NCBI GenBank assembly: GCA_903789525.1
Contig: CAIFER010000001.1
Span: 310,001 to 374,000, forward strand
DNA length: 64,000 nucleotides
Reading direction: 5' to 3'
Source: an uncultured Aeriscardovia sp.
GTDB taxonomy: Bacteria; Actinomycetota; Actinomycetes; Actinomycetales; Bifidobacteriaceae
The translations under genes were made by a program, and so were the position numbers. The number at the start of each line of letters is the position of its first letter. Position 1 is the first letter of the stretch. Of this stretch, positions 25,438-34,876 are shown piece by piece. The notes under the pieces are model-generated. The model was not told the origin of the DNA, made no database searches, and saw only the letters and a list, made by a program, of their open reading frames with translations.

Positions 25438-28353
25438 GTGGCATCAGTTCTTGACAAGGTCCTGCGTATTGGCGAGGGCAGGCAGCTCAAGAAGCTCCAG
25501 TCCGTGGCAGTGGCAACTAAGGCCTTGGAACCGCGGATTTCCGACATGTCCGATGAGGAGCTCAAGGCTCAAACAGCAAAGTTCAAGCAACGTTTGCATA
25601 ACGGTGAATCGTTAGATGACCTCATGCCAGAGGCATTCGCGACAGTTCGTGAAGCAGCTAAGCGTGTCATCGGTCAGCGTCCATACGATGTTCAGATCAT
25701 GGGTGCTGCTGCTCTTCACTGGGGCAACATCGCTGAGATGAAGACTGGCGAAGGCAAGACGCTTGTTGCAACAATGCCGAGTTATCTCAATGCGTTGAGC
25801 GGCAAAGGCGTGCATGTTGTTACGGTCAATGATTATTTGGCCAGTTACCAGTCTGAGCTGATGGGCCGTATTCATCATTTCCTCGGCCTTTCTGTTGGCT
25901 GCATCTTAACGAGTCAAAAGCCGGCTGAACGCCGTAAGCAGTACAACTGCGATATCACGTACGGAACGAACAACGAGTTCGGTTTCGACTATCTGCGTGA
26001 CAATATGGCGTGGGATAAGTCAGATCTTGTTCAGCGTGGTCACCATTACGCCATCGTCGATGAGGTTGATTCAATTCTCATTGATGAAGCGCGTACGCCA
26101 CTGATTATTTCTGGTCCATCTGAGGGCGGTGTCACGCGCTGGTATCGCGAATTCGCTAAGTTTGTTCCGAATCTGAAGCGCGATGTCGATTATGAGATCG
26201 ACGAGAAGAAGAAGACCGTCGGCATCAAGGAACCTGGCATCGCCAAAGTCGAAGATTGGCTTGGAATCGATAATCTCTACGAGCCACAGAATACCGCGCT
26301 GATCGGGTATCTCAATAATGCCATCAAGGCAAAAGAGCTCTTCCTTCGCGATAAGGATTACGTGGTCACCAACGGTCAAGTCTTGATTGTCGATGAGCAT
26401 ACTGGGCGTGTTTTGCCAGGACGTCGGTATAACGAGGGTCTTCATCAGGCGCTCGAGGCAAAAGAGAACGTCGAAATTCACCCTGAAAATCAGACGTATG
26501 CCACCATCACGCTCCAGAATTACTTCAGGATGTACGACAAGCTCTCCGGCATGACCGGCACCGCCGAAACGGAAGCTGCTGAATTCCAGAACACGTATAA
26601 GCTTGGTGTCATTCCGATTCCGACGAATAAGCCGATGATCCGCAAGGATCGTGATGATCTGATCTTCCGCACAAAGCAGGAGAAGCTTGCGGCCATCATC
26701 AAGGATGTTGCTCGCCGTTATCGCAAGGGACAGCCTGTCTTGCTTGGCACCGCCTCTGTCGAGTCCTCTGAGGTGGTTTCTGCTCTGCTGGATCGTGCAC
26801 ACATTCCTCATACTGTTCTCAATGCAAAGCATCATGAGCGCGAAGCTGCCATCGTCGCGGTTGCAGGTCGTAAGGGTGCTGTGACAGTTGCCACTAACAT
26901 GGCAGGTCGTGGTACCGATATCATGCTCGGCGGCAATGTCGAGTTCCTTGCTGATCAGGATCTGAAGAAGCGTGGGTATTCTCCGGAAGATACTCCTGAA
27001 GAGTACGAAAAGCTGTGGGGTCCGACGCTCGAGAAGATCAAGTCACAGGTCAAGAACGAACATGAGGAAGTTGTCAAGCTCGGCGGTCTCTACGTTCTGG
27101 GAACGGAACGCCATGAATCTCGCCGTATTGATAATCAGTTGCGCGGTCGTTCTGGTCGTCAGGGTGATCCAGGAGAATCCCGGTTCTATCTCTCGCTCGA
27201 AGATGATTTGATGCGCCTGTTTAACACGCAACTCGTTGCACGTGTTATGCGTCAAGGTCTTCCAGAAGGTCAGCCGATCGAATCGAAGTCGGTATCGAAA
27301 GGCGTTCGTAACGCACAGAAGGCTGTCGAATCCCGTAACTACGAGATTCGTAAGAACGTCTTGAAGTACGACGACGTGATGAACAAGCAGCGTACGGTGA
27401 TCTATGCAGAACGTCAGAAGGTGCTGATGGGTGAGAATATCCATCAGACTGTCATGGACTTCCTCAAGAACACCATCAATGCTTATGCAAAGGCTGCTCT
27501 GCCAAGCAATATCAAGCCATCCGATTGGGATGTGAATGCACTGTGGCAGGCATACGCTCAGCTGTATCCAATCTCCTTGTCGGCAGACGATGAGAAGAAG
27601 AAGGCAACGGCCCTGAAGAAGCACGAGAAGGCGATTGCATCTATCGAGAAAGATGTGCTCGCTGATGCTAAGGCGCAGTATGACGCTCGTGAGAAACAGA
27701 TGGGCGAGGACTTCGTCAAGGATCTAGAATGCCGCGTCGTGCTTGCAGTGCTTGATCGTAAGTGGCGTGAGCATTTGTATGAGATGGATTACTTGAAGGA
27801 TGGCATTGGCCTGCGTGGAATGGGTCAACGCGATCCGTTGGTCGAGTATCAGCGCGAAGGATACCGTATGTACAACTCGATGGTGGAAGCCATTGAGGAG
27901 GAGTCCGTCCAACTACTCTTCCATCTTGATCTTCAGCAGATTAAGCATGAAGAAGAGCAGGCACGTGAACAGGCTGAATCTGGTACTGAATTGTCTGGTC
28001 CAACAGAGCCAAGCCAGGAAAATGAAGACTTGGATGAGGATGAGACGGCAGCTGATCGTTCCGGTGCTGATGAGCAAGACGAATCACAAGAGTCTCCTGC
28101 TTCTTCAACCGCTGGAGAGCAGATGGCCTCGCAACCAATCATTGGTGTTCAGCCTCTGACGCATGAGGATCGTGAGATCTCTGTGAGCACGCGCATTCGC
28201 AACGGTCAAGCAGCTGAACTCCGTGTTCCATGGGCAGACGGCCGAACGTTCCCGGGTACTCCGAAGAATGCTCCGTGCCCATGCGGGTCTGGTCGTAAGT
28301 ACAAGATGTGCCACGGTCAGAACGAAGTTCATCAGGCTGCACATCAGAAGTAG
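25438..28353 (+). CDS. secA: Preprotein translocase ATPase SecA
   Basis: SecA is the motor that pushes unfolded preproteins through SecYEG. Its 971 aa show the DEAD motor with [13 protein letters not shown] (Walker A), [21 protein letters not shown], the preprotein-binding segment, [17 protein letters not shown] and [28 protein letters not shown] of NBD2, and the helical scaffold ([19 protein letters not shown]). A Glu/Asp/Ser-rich linker (about 850-900) precedes the zinc-binding end [14 protein letters not shown]. The GTG start follows GGAGTGGAG. This is the housekeeping SecA1 form; a strong terminator follows. Confidence 0.98.
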   Translation: MASVLDKVLRIGEGRQLKKLQSVAVATKALEPRISDMSDEELKAQTAKFKQRLHNGESLDDLMPEAFATVREAAKRVIGQRPYDVQIMGAAALHWGNIAEMKTGEGKTLVATMPSYLNALSGKGVHVVTVNDYLASYQSELMGRIHHFLGLSVGCILTSQKPAERRKQYNCDITYGTNNEFGFDYLRDNMAWDKSDLVQRGHHYAIVDEVDSILIDEARTPLIISGPSEGGVTRWYREFAKFVPNLKRDVDYEIDEKKKTVGIKEPGIAKVEDWLGIDNLYEPQNTALIGYLNNAIKAKELFLRDKDYVVTNGQVLIVDEHTGRVLPGRRYNEGLHQALEAKENVEIHPENQTYATITLQNYFRMYDKLSGMTGTAETEAAEFQNTYKLGVIPIPTNKPMIRKDRDDLIFRTKQEKLAAIIKDVARRYRKGQPVLLGTASVESSEVVSALLDRAHIPHTVLNAKHHEREAAIVAVAGRKGAVTVATNMAGRGTDIMLGGNVEFLADQDLKKRGYSPEDTPEEYEKLWGPTLEKIKSQVKNEHEEVVKLGGLYVLGTERHESRRIDNQLRGRSGRQGDPGESRFYLSLEDDLMRLFNTQLVARVMRQGLPEGQPIESKSVSKGVRNAQKAVESRNYEIRKNVLKYDDVMNKQRTVIYAERQKVLMGENIHQTVMDFLKNTINAYAKAALPSNIKPSDWDVNALWQAYAQLYPISLSADDEKKKATALKKHEKAIASIEKDVLADAKAQYDAREKQMGEDFVKDLECRVVLAVLDRKWREHLYEMDYLKDGIGLRGMGQRDPLVEYQREGYRMYNSMVEAIEEESVQLLFHLDLQQIKHEEEQAREQAESGTELSGPTEPSQENEDLDEDETAADRSGADEQDESQESPASSTAGEQMASQPIIGVQPLTHEDREISVSTRIRNGQAAELRVPWADGRTFPGTPKNAPCPCGSGRKYKMCHGQNEVHQAAHQK

Positions 28354-28424
28354 TCAGTGCACTGAGTCATCGATAATGGGCTGATCGGTATACTCGCGGA
28401 GGGTGAAACGATCAGAGTCATTCG

Positions 28425-28465
28425 GGTGCTGCAGAAGTGAGTTGATGCTTCTGCAGCACCTTTTT
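28425..28465 (+). terminator. Rho-independent terminator after secA
   Basis: GGTGCTGCAGAAG and CTTCTGCAGCACC form a perfect 13-bp stem with a ten-base loop, followed directly by TTTTT. It lies about 70 bases past the secA stop. Confidence 0.95.
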
Positions 28466-28539
28466 ATATGCGCTGTACACGGGTGTTCTTCTTTTTCCAC
28501 GTGTATTTGTGTGTCTTTCATGAGATCAGGTGCCCTTCA

Positions 28540-28567
28540 TTCAGACGTTTGGGCGTTTAGGTATGAT
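28540..28567 (+). promoter_or_regulatory. Candidate promoter of the ROK kinase gene
   Basis: TTCAGA and TATGAT are separated by 16 bases, resembling -35 and -10 hexamers (four and five matches to the sigma-70 consensus). The expected start point lies just before the 8-bp dyad at 28577. This is a by-eye call. Confidence 0.45.
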
Positions 28568-28576
28568 CGAACTATC

Positions 28577-28597
28577 TAATTGGTGATAAACCAATTA
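28577..28597. promoter_or_regulatory. Candidate operator: TAATTGGT dyad ahead of the ROK kinase gene
   Basis: TAATTGGT and ACCAATTA are perfect inverted repeats separated by five bases (gataa). The dyad begins about ten bases after the proposed -10, where a bound repressor would block initiation. The regulator is unknown; no regulator gene is adjacent. Confidence 0.5.
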
Positions 28598-28645
28598 ATA
28601 AGTGATCGTTAGCATTGTGGCATCTGGTCGCGAGGAGGCAATGGG

Positions 28646-29719
28646 ATGTACGCCCTAGGAATTGATATTGGCGGAACTAAAATTGCGTCAGGAGTTTTCA
28701 ACGAGAAGCATCAGATCATTCAGCGGTGGCAAGTTCCAACTCCTTCGACGGCAACCGCGATTGATGCGCAAATTGCAAGCGTTTATCGCGAAGCGTGCGA
28801 GCAAATCGGAAAAATTAGTGCGATTGGTATTTCTGCAGCAGGCAATGTGGCTGCCGATCGCAAGACGATGACATTCTCCGCTAACATCCCGTCGTGGGTT
28901 GGTTATCCTCTGGCTCACAATGTTTCTGAGCTCATTCATCACGAAGTGCCGGTCATTGTTGAGAATGATGCAAACTCAGCAGGTTGGGGCGAGTACATTT
29001 GTGGTGCCGGCCAAGGCAGTCAGAATATGGTAATGCTGACAGTCGGAACTGGCCTCGGTGGAGCATTTATCCTCAACGGAAGTTTGTATCGTGGCTCCTA
29101 TGGCATGGCTGCTGAGGTCGGTCATTTGCCAATGGTTCCTGATGGGGAACAGTGCGGTTGCGGTTTGCGAGGATGCGCCGAGAAGTACATTTCCGGAACA
29201 GCACTGGAGCGATTTGCACGTGCTGCAGTACGTCGTCGTCCACAAATGGGTAAGCGCCTGTTGGAACTCTCAGGCGGAGATATCGACGCAATCCGCGGAC
29301 AGATGGTTTCGATGGCAGCAAAAGAGGGAGATGCGCTCGCACTCTACGCATTTAACAAGATTGGCGAGTGGCTGGGACGCACGATGGCGGCAATCTCAGC
29401 AATGCTGGATCCTGATTGCTATGTCATTGGTGGCGGTGTTGTCAGCGTCGGGGATATTTTGATGAAGACCGCTCGTTCTAACTATCTGCGGTTCCTCGAG
29501 GCGGCTGCCTATCGTCCGCATGCCAAGATCCTTATCGCGAGTGCAGGCAATGACGCTGGGATGATTGGTGTCGCAGATCTTGCTTTGCGCGAAAGCGGCG
29601 AACTTCCATCCTTCGCTGCTTCTCAGAAAGATGAAAAAGAGAACAGTAAAAAGGAGAAGGCAGATAGCAAGAAGGATGAGAAGAAAGCCGATAAGAAAAA
29701 GAAGCATAACAAAGACTGA
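28646..29719 (+). CDS. ROK-family sugar kinase, probable glucokinase
   Basis: This is a 357-aa kinase of the ROK family. The ATP site LGIDIGGTKIASGVF is at the N-terminus, EVPVIVENDANSAGWGE holds the catalytic Asp, LTVGTGLGGAFILNG follows, and the zinc-binding ROK signature EVGHLPM...CGCGLRGCAEKYISG has its His and three Cys. This pattern fits actinobacterial glucokinases (GlkA), which phosphorylate glucose with ATP. The last 30 residues are an odd Lys/Glu/Asp/Ser run (KKDEKKADKKKKHNKD) not found in typical members. GAGGAGG precedes the ATG. It is alone between two terminators. Confidence 0.88.
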   Translation: MYALGIDIGGTKIASGVFNEKHQIIQRWQVPTPSTATAIDAQIASVYREACEQIGKISAIGISAAGNVAADRKTMTFSANIPSWVGYPLAHNVSELIHHEVPVIVENDANSAGWGEYICGAGQGSQNMVMLTVGTGLGGAFILNGSLYRGSYGMAAEVGHLPMVPDGEQCGCGLRGCAEKYISGTALERFARAAVRRRPQMGKRLLELSGGDIDAIRGQMVSMAAKEGDALALYAFNKIGEWLGRTMAAISAMLDPDCYVIGGGVVSVGDILMKTARSNYLRFLEAAAYRPHAKILIASAGNDAGMIGVADLALRESGELPSFAASQKDEKENSKKEKADSKKDEKKADKKKKHNKD

Positions 29720-29760
29720 TATCGGCGCAACAAAAAGAACACGAATCAGGTAAAGGGCGA

Positions 29761-29799
29761 AAGGGAACTCCTCTTCTCATAGATCGGGAGTTCCCTTTT
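29761..29799. terminator. Bidirectional terminator after the ROK kinase gene
   Basis: AAGGGAACTCC pairs with GGAGTTCCCTT across a 15-base loop and is followed by TTTT. The A-rich arm on the left could also serve the convergent membrane-protein gene on the minus strand. Confidence 0.8.
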
Positions 29800-29918
29800 G
29801 CAGTTATGTTCACGACTTCAGCAATATCGTGAAAGTAGCGTACCTCTCGTTTTTTAGCTTTCAGTTATTTAATTTTCTTTTTGGTTTCTTATTTCCTGCT
29901 TACTCAGTTCTCAGCATT

Positions 29919-30473
29919 TCAGTTTCTACGCGGATAATCTTTGCTCTGCAGGAAGAGGCCAACACCACCTACGATAAGTCCAAGAACACCGAGCGTTCCG
30001 AGCACCCCTGCAGCGGGAGGAACAAACGCACAGGCGATGAGTAAGACGAGTCCAATGATGATGAGTGCAGCATACACTGCTGTCGTCCGCTTTTTTGTTT
30101 GCGGATCGTCAACATCAGGAGGAACGTACGGGCCATCTTCTTTTTCTAAGACGCGGTCTGTGTCTAGAAAAGAGCTGCGAAAATCTCGCGGGCCTGAATG
30201 TGAGGGGTTTATTTCGGCGTGGTCGATACTGCCATCTGGTTCGAGGAACTCCTGTTGGTCGTTGTGATGATCCTTTTTCCGACCTCGCATATGCCAGTGA
30301 TGTGACTGTGAAGAATGCGAAACAATTCGCTCGTGCTGTTGTGCTGCCTTTTCAAAACGTTGTGCAGGAGAAGATTTTTCCACTTCCTGAAGCTCAGAAT
30401 GCTCGTTGAGAAAAGCCTTCCACTCGTCAGACTCCTTGTTGTGAGTTGATCGAGTATTGTTATGAGTGGACAT
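29919..30473 (-). CDS. Small membrane-anchored protein, unknown function
   Basis: A protein of about 184 aa with a charged His/Gln/Ser-rich cytoplasmic N-terminal half (EWKAFLNEHSELQEVEKSSPAQRFEKAAQQHERIV) and two C-terminal hydrophobic helices (AVYAALIIIGLVLLIACAFVPPAA and LGTLGVLGLIVGGVGLFLQS). No known domain is recognised. I chose MSTHN as the start since GGTGGAA lies just upstream; the ATG four codons earlier lacks a ribosome site. The start is only 62 bp from that of the divergent acyltransferase gene, so they share a promoter region and could be functionally related. Confidence 0.65.
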   Translation of the reverse strand: MSTHNNTRSTHNKESDEWKAFLNEHSELQEVEKSSPAQRFEKAAQQHERIVSHSSQSHHWHMRGRKKDHHNDQQEFLEPDGSIDHAEINPSHSGPRDFRSSFLDTDRVLEKEDGPYVPPDVDDPQTKKRTTAVYAALIIIGLVLLIACAFVPPAAGVLGTLGVLGLIVGGVGLFLQSKDYPRRN

Positions 30474-30535
30474 GTTTTCCACCATAGCTCATCGTGGTGC
30501 TTGCGGGAAAAGTTCATCCTGGAGGAAGAGGAAAT

Positions 30536-31291
30536 ATGAAACGTCCGTTCAAGCTGTACTGGTTTTATGTGCACGCGCTCGGTGGCTTGGCGACTTACGC
30601 TTTTACTCCGCACGTTACTGGTCTTGAGAACGTGCCTCGCACAGGAGCAGCAATTATCGCAGCGAATCATTTGGCCGTCATTGATGATGCTGTGATTCCT
30701 CTCGTCACTCCACGAATGGTTCACTATATGGCGAAGGAAGAATATTTCACGAGCCCAGGCATTAAGGGTGCTTTTAAAAAGTTCTTCTTCACGAGTGCGG
30801 GTTGTTTCCCTGTTGCTCGCAGTGGCGGATCCAAGTCTCTCGGCGCACTGGAGCATGCGCGCGAAATATTGTCGAAAGGCGAGTTATTCGGGATTCACCC
30901 TGAGGGGACACGAAGCCCAGATGGCCGGCTGTACAAGGGCCATACAGGTGTAGCGCGGCTTGCGTATGAAACCGGTGCTCCTATTATTCCGGTCGGCATT
31001 ATTGGTACAAACATTGCTCAGCCGATCGGGTCAGTCATGCCACATCGCCATCACGTCGAAGTGCATTTTGGAACACCAATTACTGTCTCCCGCACGGATT
31101 CTGCTCATGTGACGCATGATATGTTGCGGAATGTGACGGATCGATTGATGAAGGCCATCAGCGAATTGAGTGGGCAAACGTACGTTGACGAGTATGCACA
31201 AGTCGAGAAAGCTCGCCTGCGTCAGGAGCATGAGCGCGCGGCACAAGAGGCGGCACATCGCCGTCATGCTGCTCAACATTTCGTTGAATAG
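30536..31291 (+). CDS. 1-acyl-sn-glycerol-3-phosphate acyltransferase (PlsC family)
   Basis: This is a membrane-associated acyltransferase of 251 aa acting in phospholipid synthesis. The H-x4-D catalytic motif is in AANHLAVIDD, followed by the acyl-acceptor loop FPVARSGGSKSLGALEHA and the glycerophosphate site FGIHPEGTRSPDGRLYKGHTGVARLA. The ending is Arg/His-rich and alpha-helical. ATG 30536 (MKRPFKLYW) has GGAGGAAGAGGA upstream and replaces the track start at 30494. Whether it makes phosphatidic acid or acylates another lipid cannot be told. Confidence 0.9.
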   Translation: MKRPFKLYWFYVHALGGLATYAFTPHVTGLENVPRTGAAIIAANHLAVIDDAVIPLVTPRMVHYMAKEEYFTSPGIKGAFKKFFFTSAGCFPVARSGGSKSLGALEHAREILSKGELFGIHPEGTRSPDGRLYKGHTGVARLAYETGAPIIPVGIIGTNIAQPIGSVMPHRHHVEVHFGTPITVSRTDSAHVTHDMLRNVTDRLMKAISELSGQTYVDEYAQVEKARLRQEHERAAQEAAHRRHAAQHFVE

Positions 31292-31320
31292 GCGTGACTT
31301 TGCTCTACTGAGAATACGGT

Positions 31321-33243
31321 TTAGACAACTGTCAGTGTAATAACAGTGGGGGCGCCGTGAGTGTCGTGCAGACGAATTCTCTGGCCGCCGGCAACCGACT
31401 GACTGAAGATTTGATGCAGATGCTCTCCAATGAGAGATGGTTGCGTCTTAACAGTCAATCCAAGATGCTGAAGACGAGAAACCGCGTCCGCCTTACTCAG
31501 CCCGATGACACTCGGAACGGTCACCATTTGTGGCCCACGAGAGAGCGTTATATGAATAGTTGCTCCCTTTTTGACGAGTTGTCCGGCTCCCGGGGAAGTG
31601 GCAATGACGGCACCAGCTGCAACAGAATCTGAATACTGTTCGGTGATAGTGAAGGTTAAGCCAGCTTTATGGAGTTGTTCAGTTGCTCTCTGTTTTGTCA
31701 TGCCTGTCACAGATGGAACAGCAATAGGGCGAGGTCCGCGTGAAAGAGTGACCGTTACATGAGCCGATTTCTTAGAGAGACGAGCGCCCACACCAGGTGT
31801 TAGTGAGAGCATTTTCCCCTTCGGAACCGATTCCGAGTAAACAGTGCGCGTTGATGACGTGATCCCGTGTTCGTCGAGAAGATTGCGGTATCGCGTCCAG
31901 TCGCCACCTGCTACAGAACAGTTGCGAGAAGTCATACACGTGATGCCGGGGACGGCAGGAACGGTGATCAAGCTACCAGGACCCCATTGATTCCACCAGT
32001 ACCATCCGCCTATCACGATTCCGGCGGCAACAAGCAGAGAAACGAGAAGAGTGAGAATGACTAGTACGCCAGAGCGGTGGGTCGGTGCTGAAGAAGTCTC
32101 GTGCACTGGTTGAACAGTCGAGAGGACAGCTGTGTGATGACTGCTGTTATGAGCAGTGGACTTGGCAGGAGCATGAGTTTCTCGAGGTGATGGCGCGAGA
32201 TGGGCAGCGCGACCCGGATGAGCGAGAATTTGCGTTCCACCATTCGGAAAATTGTCAGGTAACGACCCTGCAGGAGAAGGTGGCTCAGGAACGGGCTGTT
32301 CGACGAGAGGGTGCTGGAGTTGCTGAGCGCCTGCCAATGGGCGCGTGTGCTGAAGTTTTGCGATCACATGCTGATAGTTGAGCTGAGAGGCAGAAAGCTG
32401 CGACATGATCTCATTGAGAAGTGCCAGTGCTTCTTCCCCGTTGTGCGGGCGCTGGGAAGGTGATCGTGCACAGAGGCGTGAGACAAATTGGCTGAGAGAG
32501 GACGGAAATTGCTGATCGGTCGCTGTAATGAGAGGGACATCCATACTGACGTGGCGAAACACAGTTGTAACGGGGTTCTCTGCCATAAACGGGATCGATC
32601 CCGTCAGCATCTCATACGCCATAATTCCAACCGAATAGATGTCAGATGCTGGGGTTGCCGTTCCGTCTTCGATTGTTTCTGGAGCAAGGTACGCTGCCGT
32701 GCCCAATAAGAGACCAGTTGTTCCCGTTGTCTGTTGCGAAACTGCTCGCGCTAATCCGAAATCAGTTATTTTGACGCTTCCGCGCACGGTGAGCAGGATA
32801 TTCTCTGGCTTCATATCCCGATGAGTGATACCAGCTGCATGAGCGGCGGCTAAGCCATCAAGTATTTGTGAAAGAATGCGGCACGTACTGCGAACCGAGA
32901 GAGTACGCTGCTGAGCAATTTCGTGACGCAAATCAGTGCCACGGACATATTCCATGACCAGATACGGTAAATTGTTGACTTTTCCGGTGTCATACACCTG
33001 CACAATATGCGGATTTGCTACGGCTGCAGCACACGTCACCTCATTACGAAAACGACGAAGAAATTGTGCGCCATGTTCGCCTTGAGCCAGTTGTGAGTGA
33101 ATGATTTTGACAGCGACGCGCCGATTGAGCCGTTGATCGAGTGCAAGAAAGACGGATGCCATTCCCCCTTGTGCGATCGCAGAGAGCACCTGATAGCGTC
33201 CATCGAGTACGCTACCAGCCTTCGTTTCTTGCATCATGTCCAT
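31321..33243 (-). CDS. pknB: Transmembrane Ser/Thr protein kinase with PASTA domains
   Basis: A 640-aa PknB-type kinase thought to sense peptidoglycan fragments and adjust growth. The cytoplasmic kinase domain (about 15-280) has K46 (VAVKII), HRDMKPEN (141-148) and DFG (161-163). A disordered Pro/His-rich juxtamembrane stretch is followed by one membrane helix (about 392-414). Outside the membrane are three PASTA units (about 427-640). The first contains a Cys pair (ITCMTSRNC). It is not in the classic pbpA/rodA cell-wall cluster but beside a polyprenyl synthetase gene. A second cellular kinase would be expected elsewhere. Confidence 0.93.
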   Translation of the reverse strand: MDMMQETKAGSVLDGRYQVLSAIAQGGMASVFLALDQRLNRRVAVKIIHSQLAQGEHGAQFLRRFRNEVTCAAAVANPHIVQVYDTGKVNNLPYLVMEYVRGTDLRHEIAQQRTLSVRSTCRILSQILDGLAAAHAAGITHRDMKPENILLTVRGSVKITDFGLARAVSQQTTGTTGLLLGTAAYLAPETIEDGTATPASDIYSVGIMAYEMLTGSIPFMAENPVTTVFRHVSMDVPLITATDQQFPSSLSQFVSRLCARSPSQRPHNGEEALALLNEIMSQLSASQLNYQHVIAKLQHTRPLAGAQQLQHPLVEQPVPEPPSPAGSLPDNFPNGGTQILAHPGRAAHLAPSPRETHAPAKSTAHNSSHHTAVLSTVQPVHETSSAPTHRSGVLVILTLLVSLLVAAGIVIGGWYWWNQWGPGSLITVPAVPGITCMTSRNCSVAGGDWTRYRNLLDEHGITSSTRTVYSESVPKGKMLSLTPGVGARLSKKSAHVTVTLSRGPRPIAVPSVTGMTKQRATEQLHKAGLTFTITEQYSDSVAAGAVIATSPGAGQLVKKGATIHITLSRGPQMVTVPSVIGLSKADAVSRLQHLGLTVKTQPSLIGEHLHQIFSQSVAGGQRIRLHDTHGAPTVITLTVV

Positions 33244-33336
33244 GTTTTCTATCGTACTTTCTCAGACTTTTGATGGACGGATGTGCTCACTGATCATGAC
33301 GACATTCTTACACTGTCGAGGCTGCTGGCATTACCT

Positions 33337-34644
33337 TTATTGCCTGTCAAACTGTTGAACGTGACATGTGTTGAATTTTGTGACGTCGCTGAACAGGCTA
33401 ATCACTCTTTTCAGTAGTTGAACGGAAGCATTGTCCTGGTCGGTCATTGACAACTGTTCTCCCAGATGTGAAACAGCAGTATTGACACGACTGACGAGCT
33501 CATCGATGCGTGCGAATGAATGCTGGACGGCTGTGCTCGACAGGAAAAGTTTCTGGGCACGGTGGACGTCATGCGGATTACGGCTTGCTTGTTCATACAG
33601 ATGTGCGAGTTCTTCACGATCAGAGGGAGAGAGTGAAGAAAGTGCGTCCGCCAGAAGAATAGTTCGCTTTCCGTCACGAATATCTCCACCTAAAGGCTTG
33701 CCCGTCGGCGGCTGACTGGGAAGGAGATCGGACAGATCATCGCACAGCTGAAATGCAATCCCGAGTGGAATGCCAATCGAAGTGGCGTATTTTTCTGCCT
33801 GCGAACTTTCCATTCCTGCAGCTAAGAAACCAACCATGAGTGGTGCGACGCACGTATAGCTGGCAGTTTTGCGAGTATAGATCGTGATGCAATTGTCGAC
33901 GAGCTCACTCGTATGTTGCAGGGGAGTAACTGAATTTGCTTCGTCGAGTACTTGTCCGATTTCAACCTCGCGCTGCATTTTCAATAAGACTGTCATAATG
34001 CGCGAGGAGAGTGCATCAGGAGCGGTGGAACATGCGTTTTGCGCGCACAAGAGACTGACTGTTGCGAGAAGGTCTCCGAGCATGATCGCCAGTCCTTGAC
34101 CCCCTTGTGCAGCATCTGTGGGTGTCATGAGATCAGATGAATGAGGGGAGTCTGCGTCATCTTTGTGCTCCCACGTTCGTGATTTCTGATGGCTGTGAGA
34201 AGCAAAAGCCTGGTATGCGCTCGCGAGCGCCACATGAGCAGCTGGACGACCGCGCCGGACTGATGACGCGTCCATGATGTCATCGTGGACAAGTGCACCC
34301 GTCTGAAAAATCTCAATTGAGCATGCTAAATCCCTCACACATGCAAACGGAAGTAGTGCATGACTGCTCAGCGGAAGACGAGAAGCGGCTATGAGCAGTA
34401 GCGCTCGCAAACGTTTTCCGCCTTGATCGCTCGTCACCGCTTGTTCGACTGTTGCCCGCATTAACGGAGCACTCGTCACACTATCCGCATCCGGGTATGA
34501 GAAACTCCTCAAAAGCTGGGGAAGTCTGTCTTCGATACTTTTTCGCAATTGAGAAAGTGTGAGATTCTCTTCGAGCAACTCGCGTGTTGATGAGCCGTTG
34601 AACTGCAAAGGATGAGTATGTGCCGAGGATTGCATACTCACCAT
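33337..34644 (-). CDS. Polyprenyl (geranylgeranyl-type) diphosphate synthase
   Basis: A trans-isoprenyl diphosphate synthase of 435 aa. The first aspartate-rich motif DDIMD is near residues 121-125 (GALVHDDIMDASSVRRGRPAAH) and the second DDLSD near 302-306, with GKRLR upstream for the IPP site. A hydrophilic insertion of about 35 residues (HSHQKSRTWEHKDDADSPHS) follows the first motif. Such enzymes make C20 or longer chains feeding undecaprenyl or quinone pathways; product length cannot be read reliably. The N-terminal start is uncertain among ATG 34644, GTG 34641 and ATG 34635. Confidence 0.87.
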   Translation of the reverse strand: MVSMQSSAHTHPLQFNGSSTRELLEENLTLSQLRKSIEDRLPQLLRSFSYPDADSVTSAPLMRATVEQAVTSDQGGKRLRALLLIAASRLPLSSHALLPFACVRDLACSIEIFQTGALVHDDIMDASSVRRGRPAAHVALASAYQAFASHSHQKSRTWEHKDDADSPHSSDLMTPTDAAQGGQGLAIMLGDLLATVSLLCAQNACSTAPDALSSRIMTVLLKMQREVEIGQVLDEANSVTPLQHTSELVDNCITIYTRKTASYTCVAPLMVGFLAAGMESSQAEKYATSIGIPLGIAFQLCDDLSDLLPSQPPTGKPLGGDIRDGKRTILLADALSSLSPSDREELAHLYEQASRNPHDVHRAQKLFLSSTAVQHSFARIDELVSRVNTAVSHLGEQLSMTDQDNASVQLLKRVISLFSDVTKFNTCHVQQFDRQ

Positions 34645-34876
34645 TGTCTCCCTGGGCAACAGACATTGGTGAATTGAGGGTGTGCGTCGGTTTATCCACA
34701 CTCATATCGATGTAAATGTAACTGTGCGAAACACTCTGTGAATCCCGTCGTTTGAGGAAAATGCGACGGTCTGTATTGAAAGACGCTGACCCTTTCGTCC
34801 ACATTCATTTCATTTCGTTGATCGCTGTGTGCGCCTGAGCGAAAGTGAGTTCAATGTTCGATGAAAGGATCACGCA

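Noticed and set aside
26071-26835. 254-aa minus-strand ORF inside secA
   Set aside because: It lies entirely within the conserved SecA frame, has no family resemblance and has codon-shadow composition.
30209-30856. 215-aa minus-strand ORF spanning the plsC start region
   Set aside because: Overlaps both the membrane-protein gene and the acyltransferase gene, and encodes no plausible domain.
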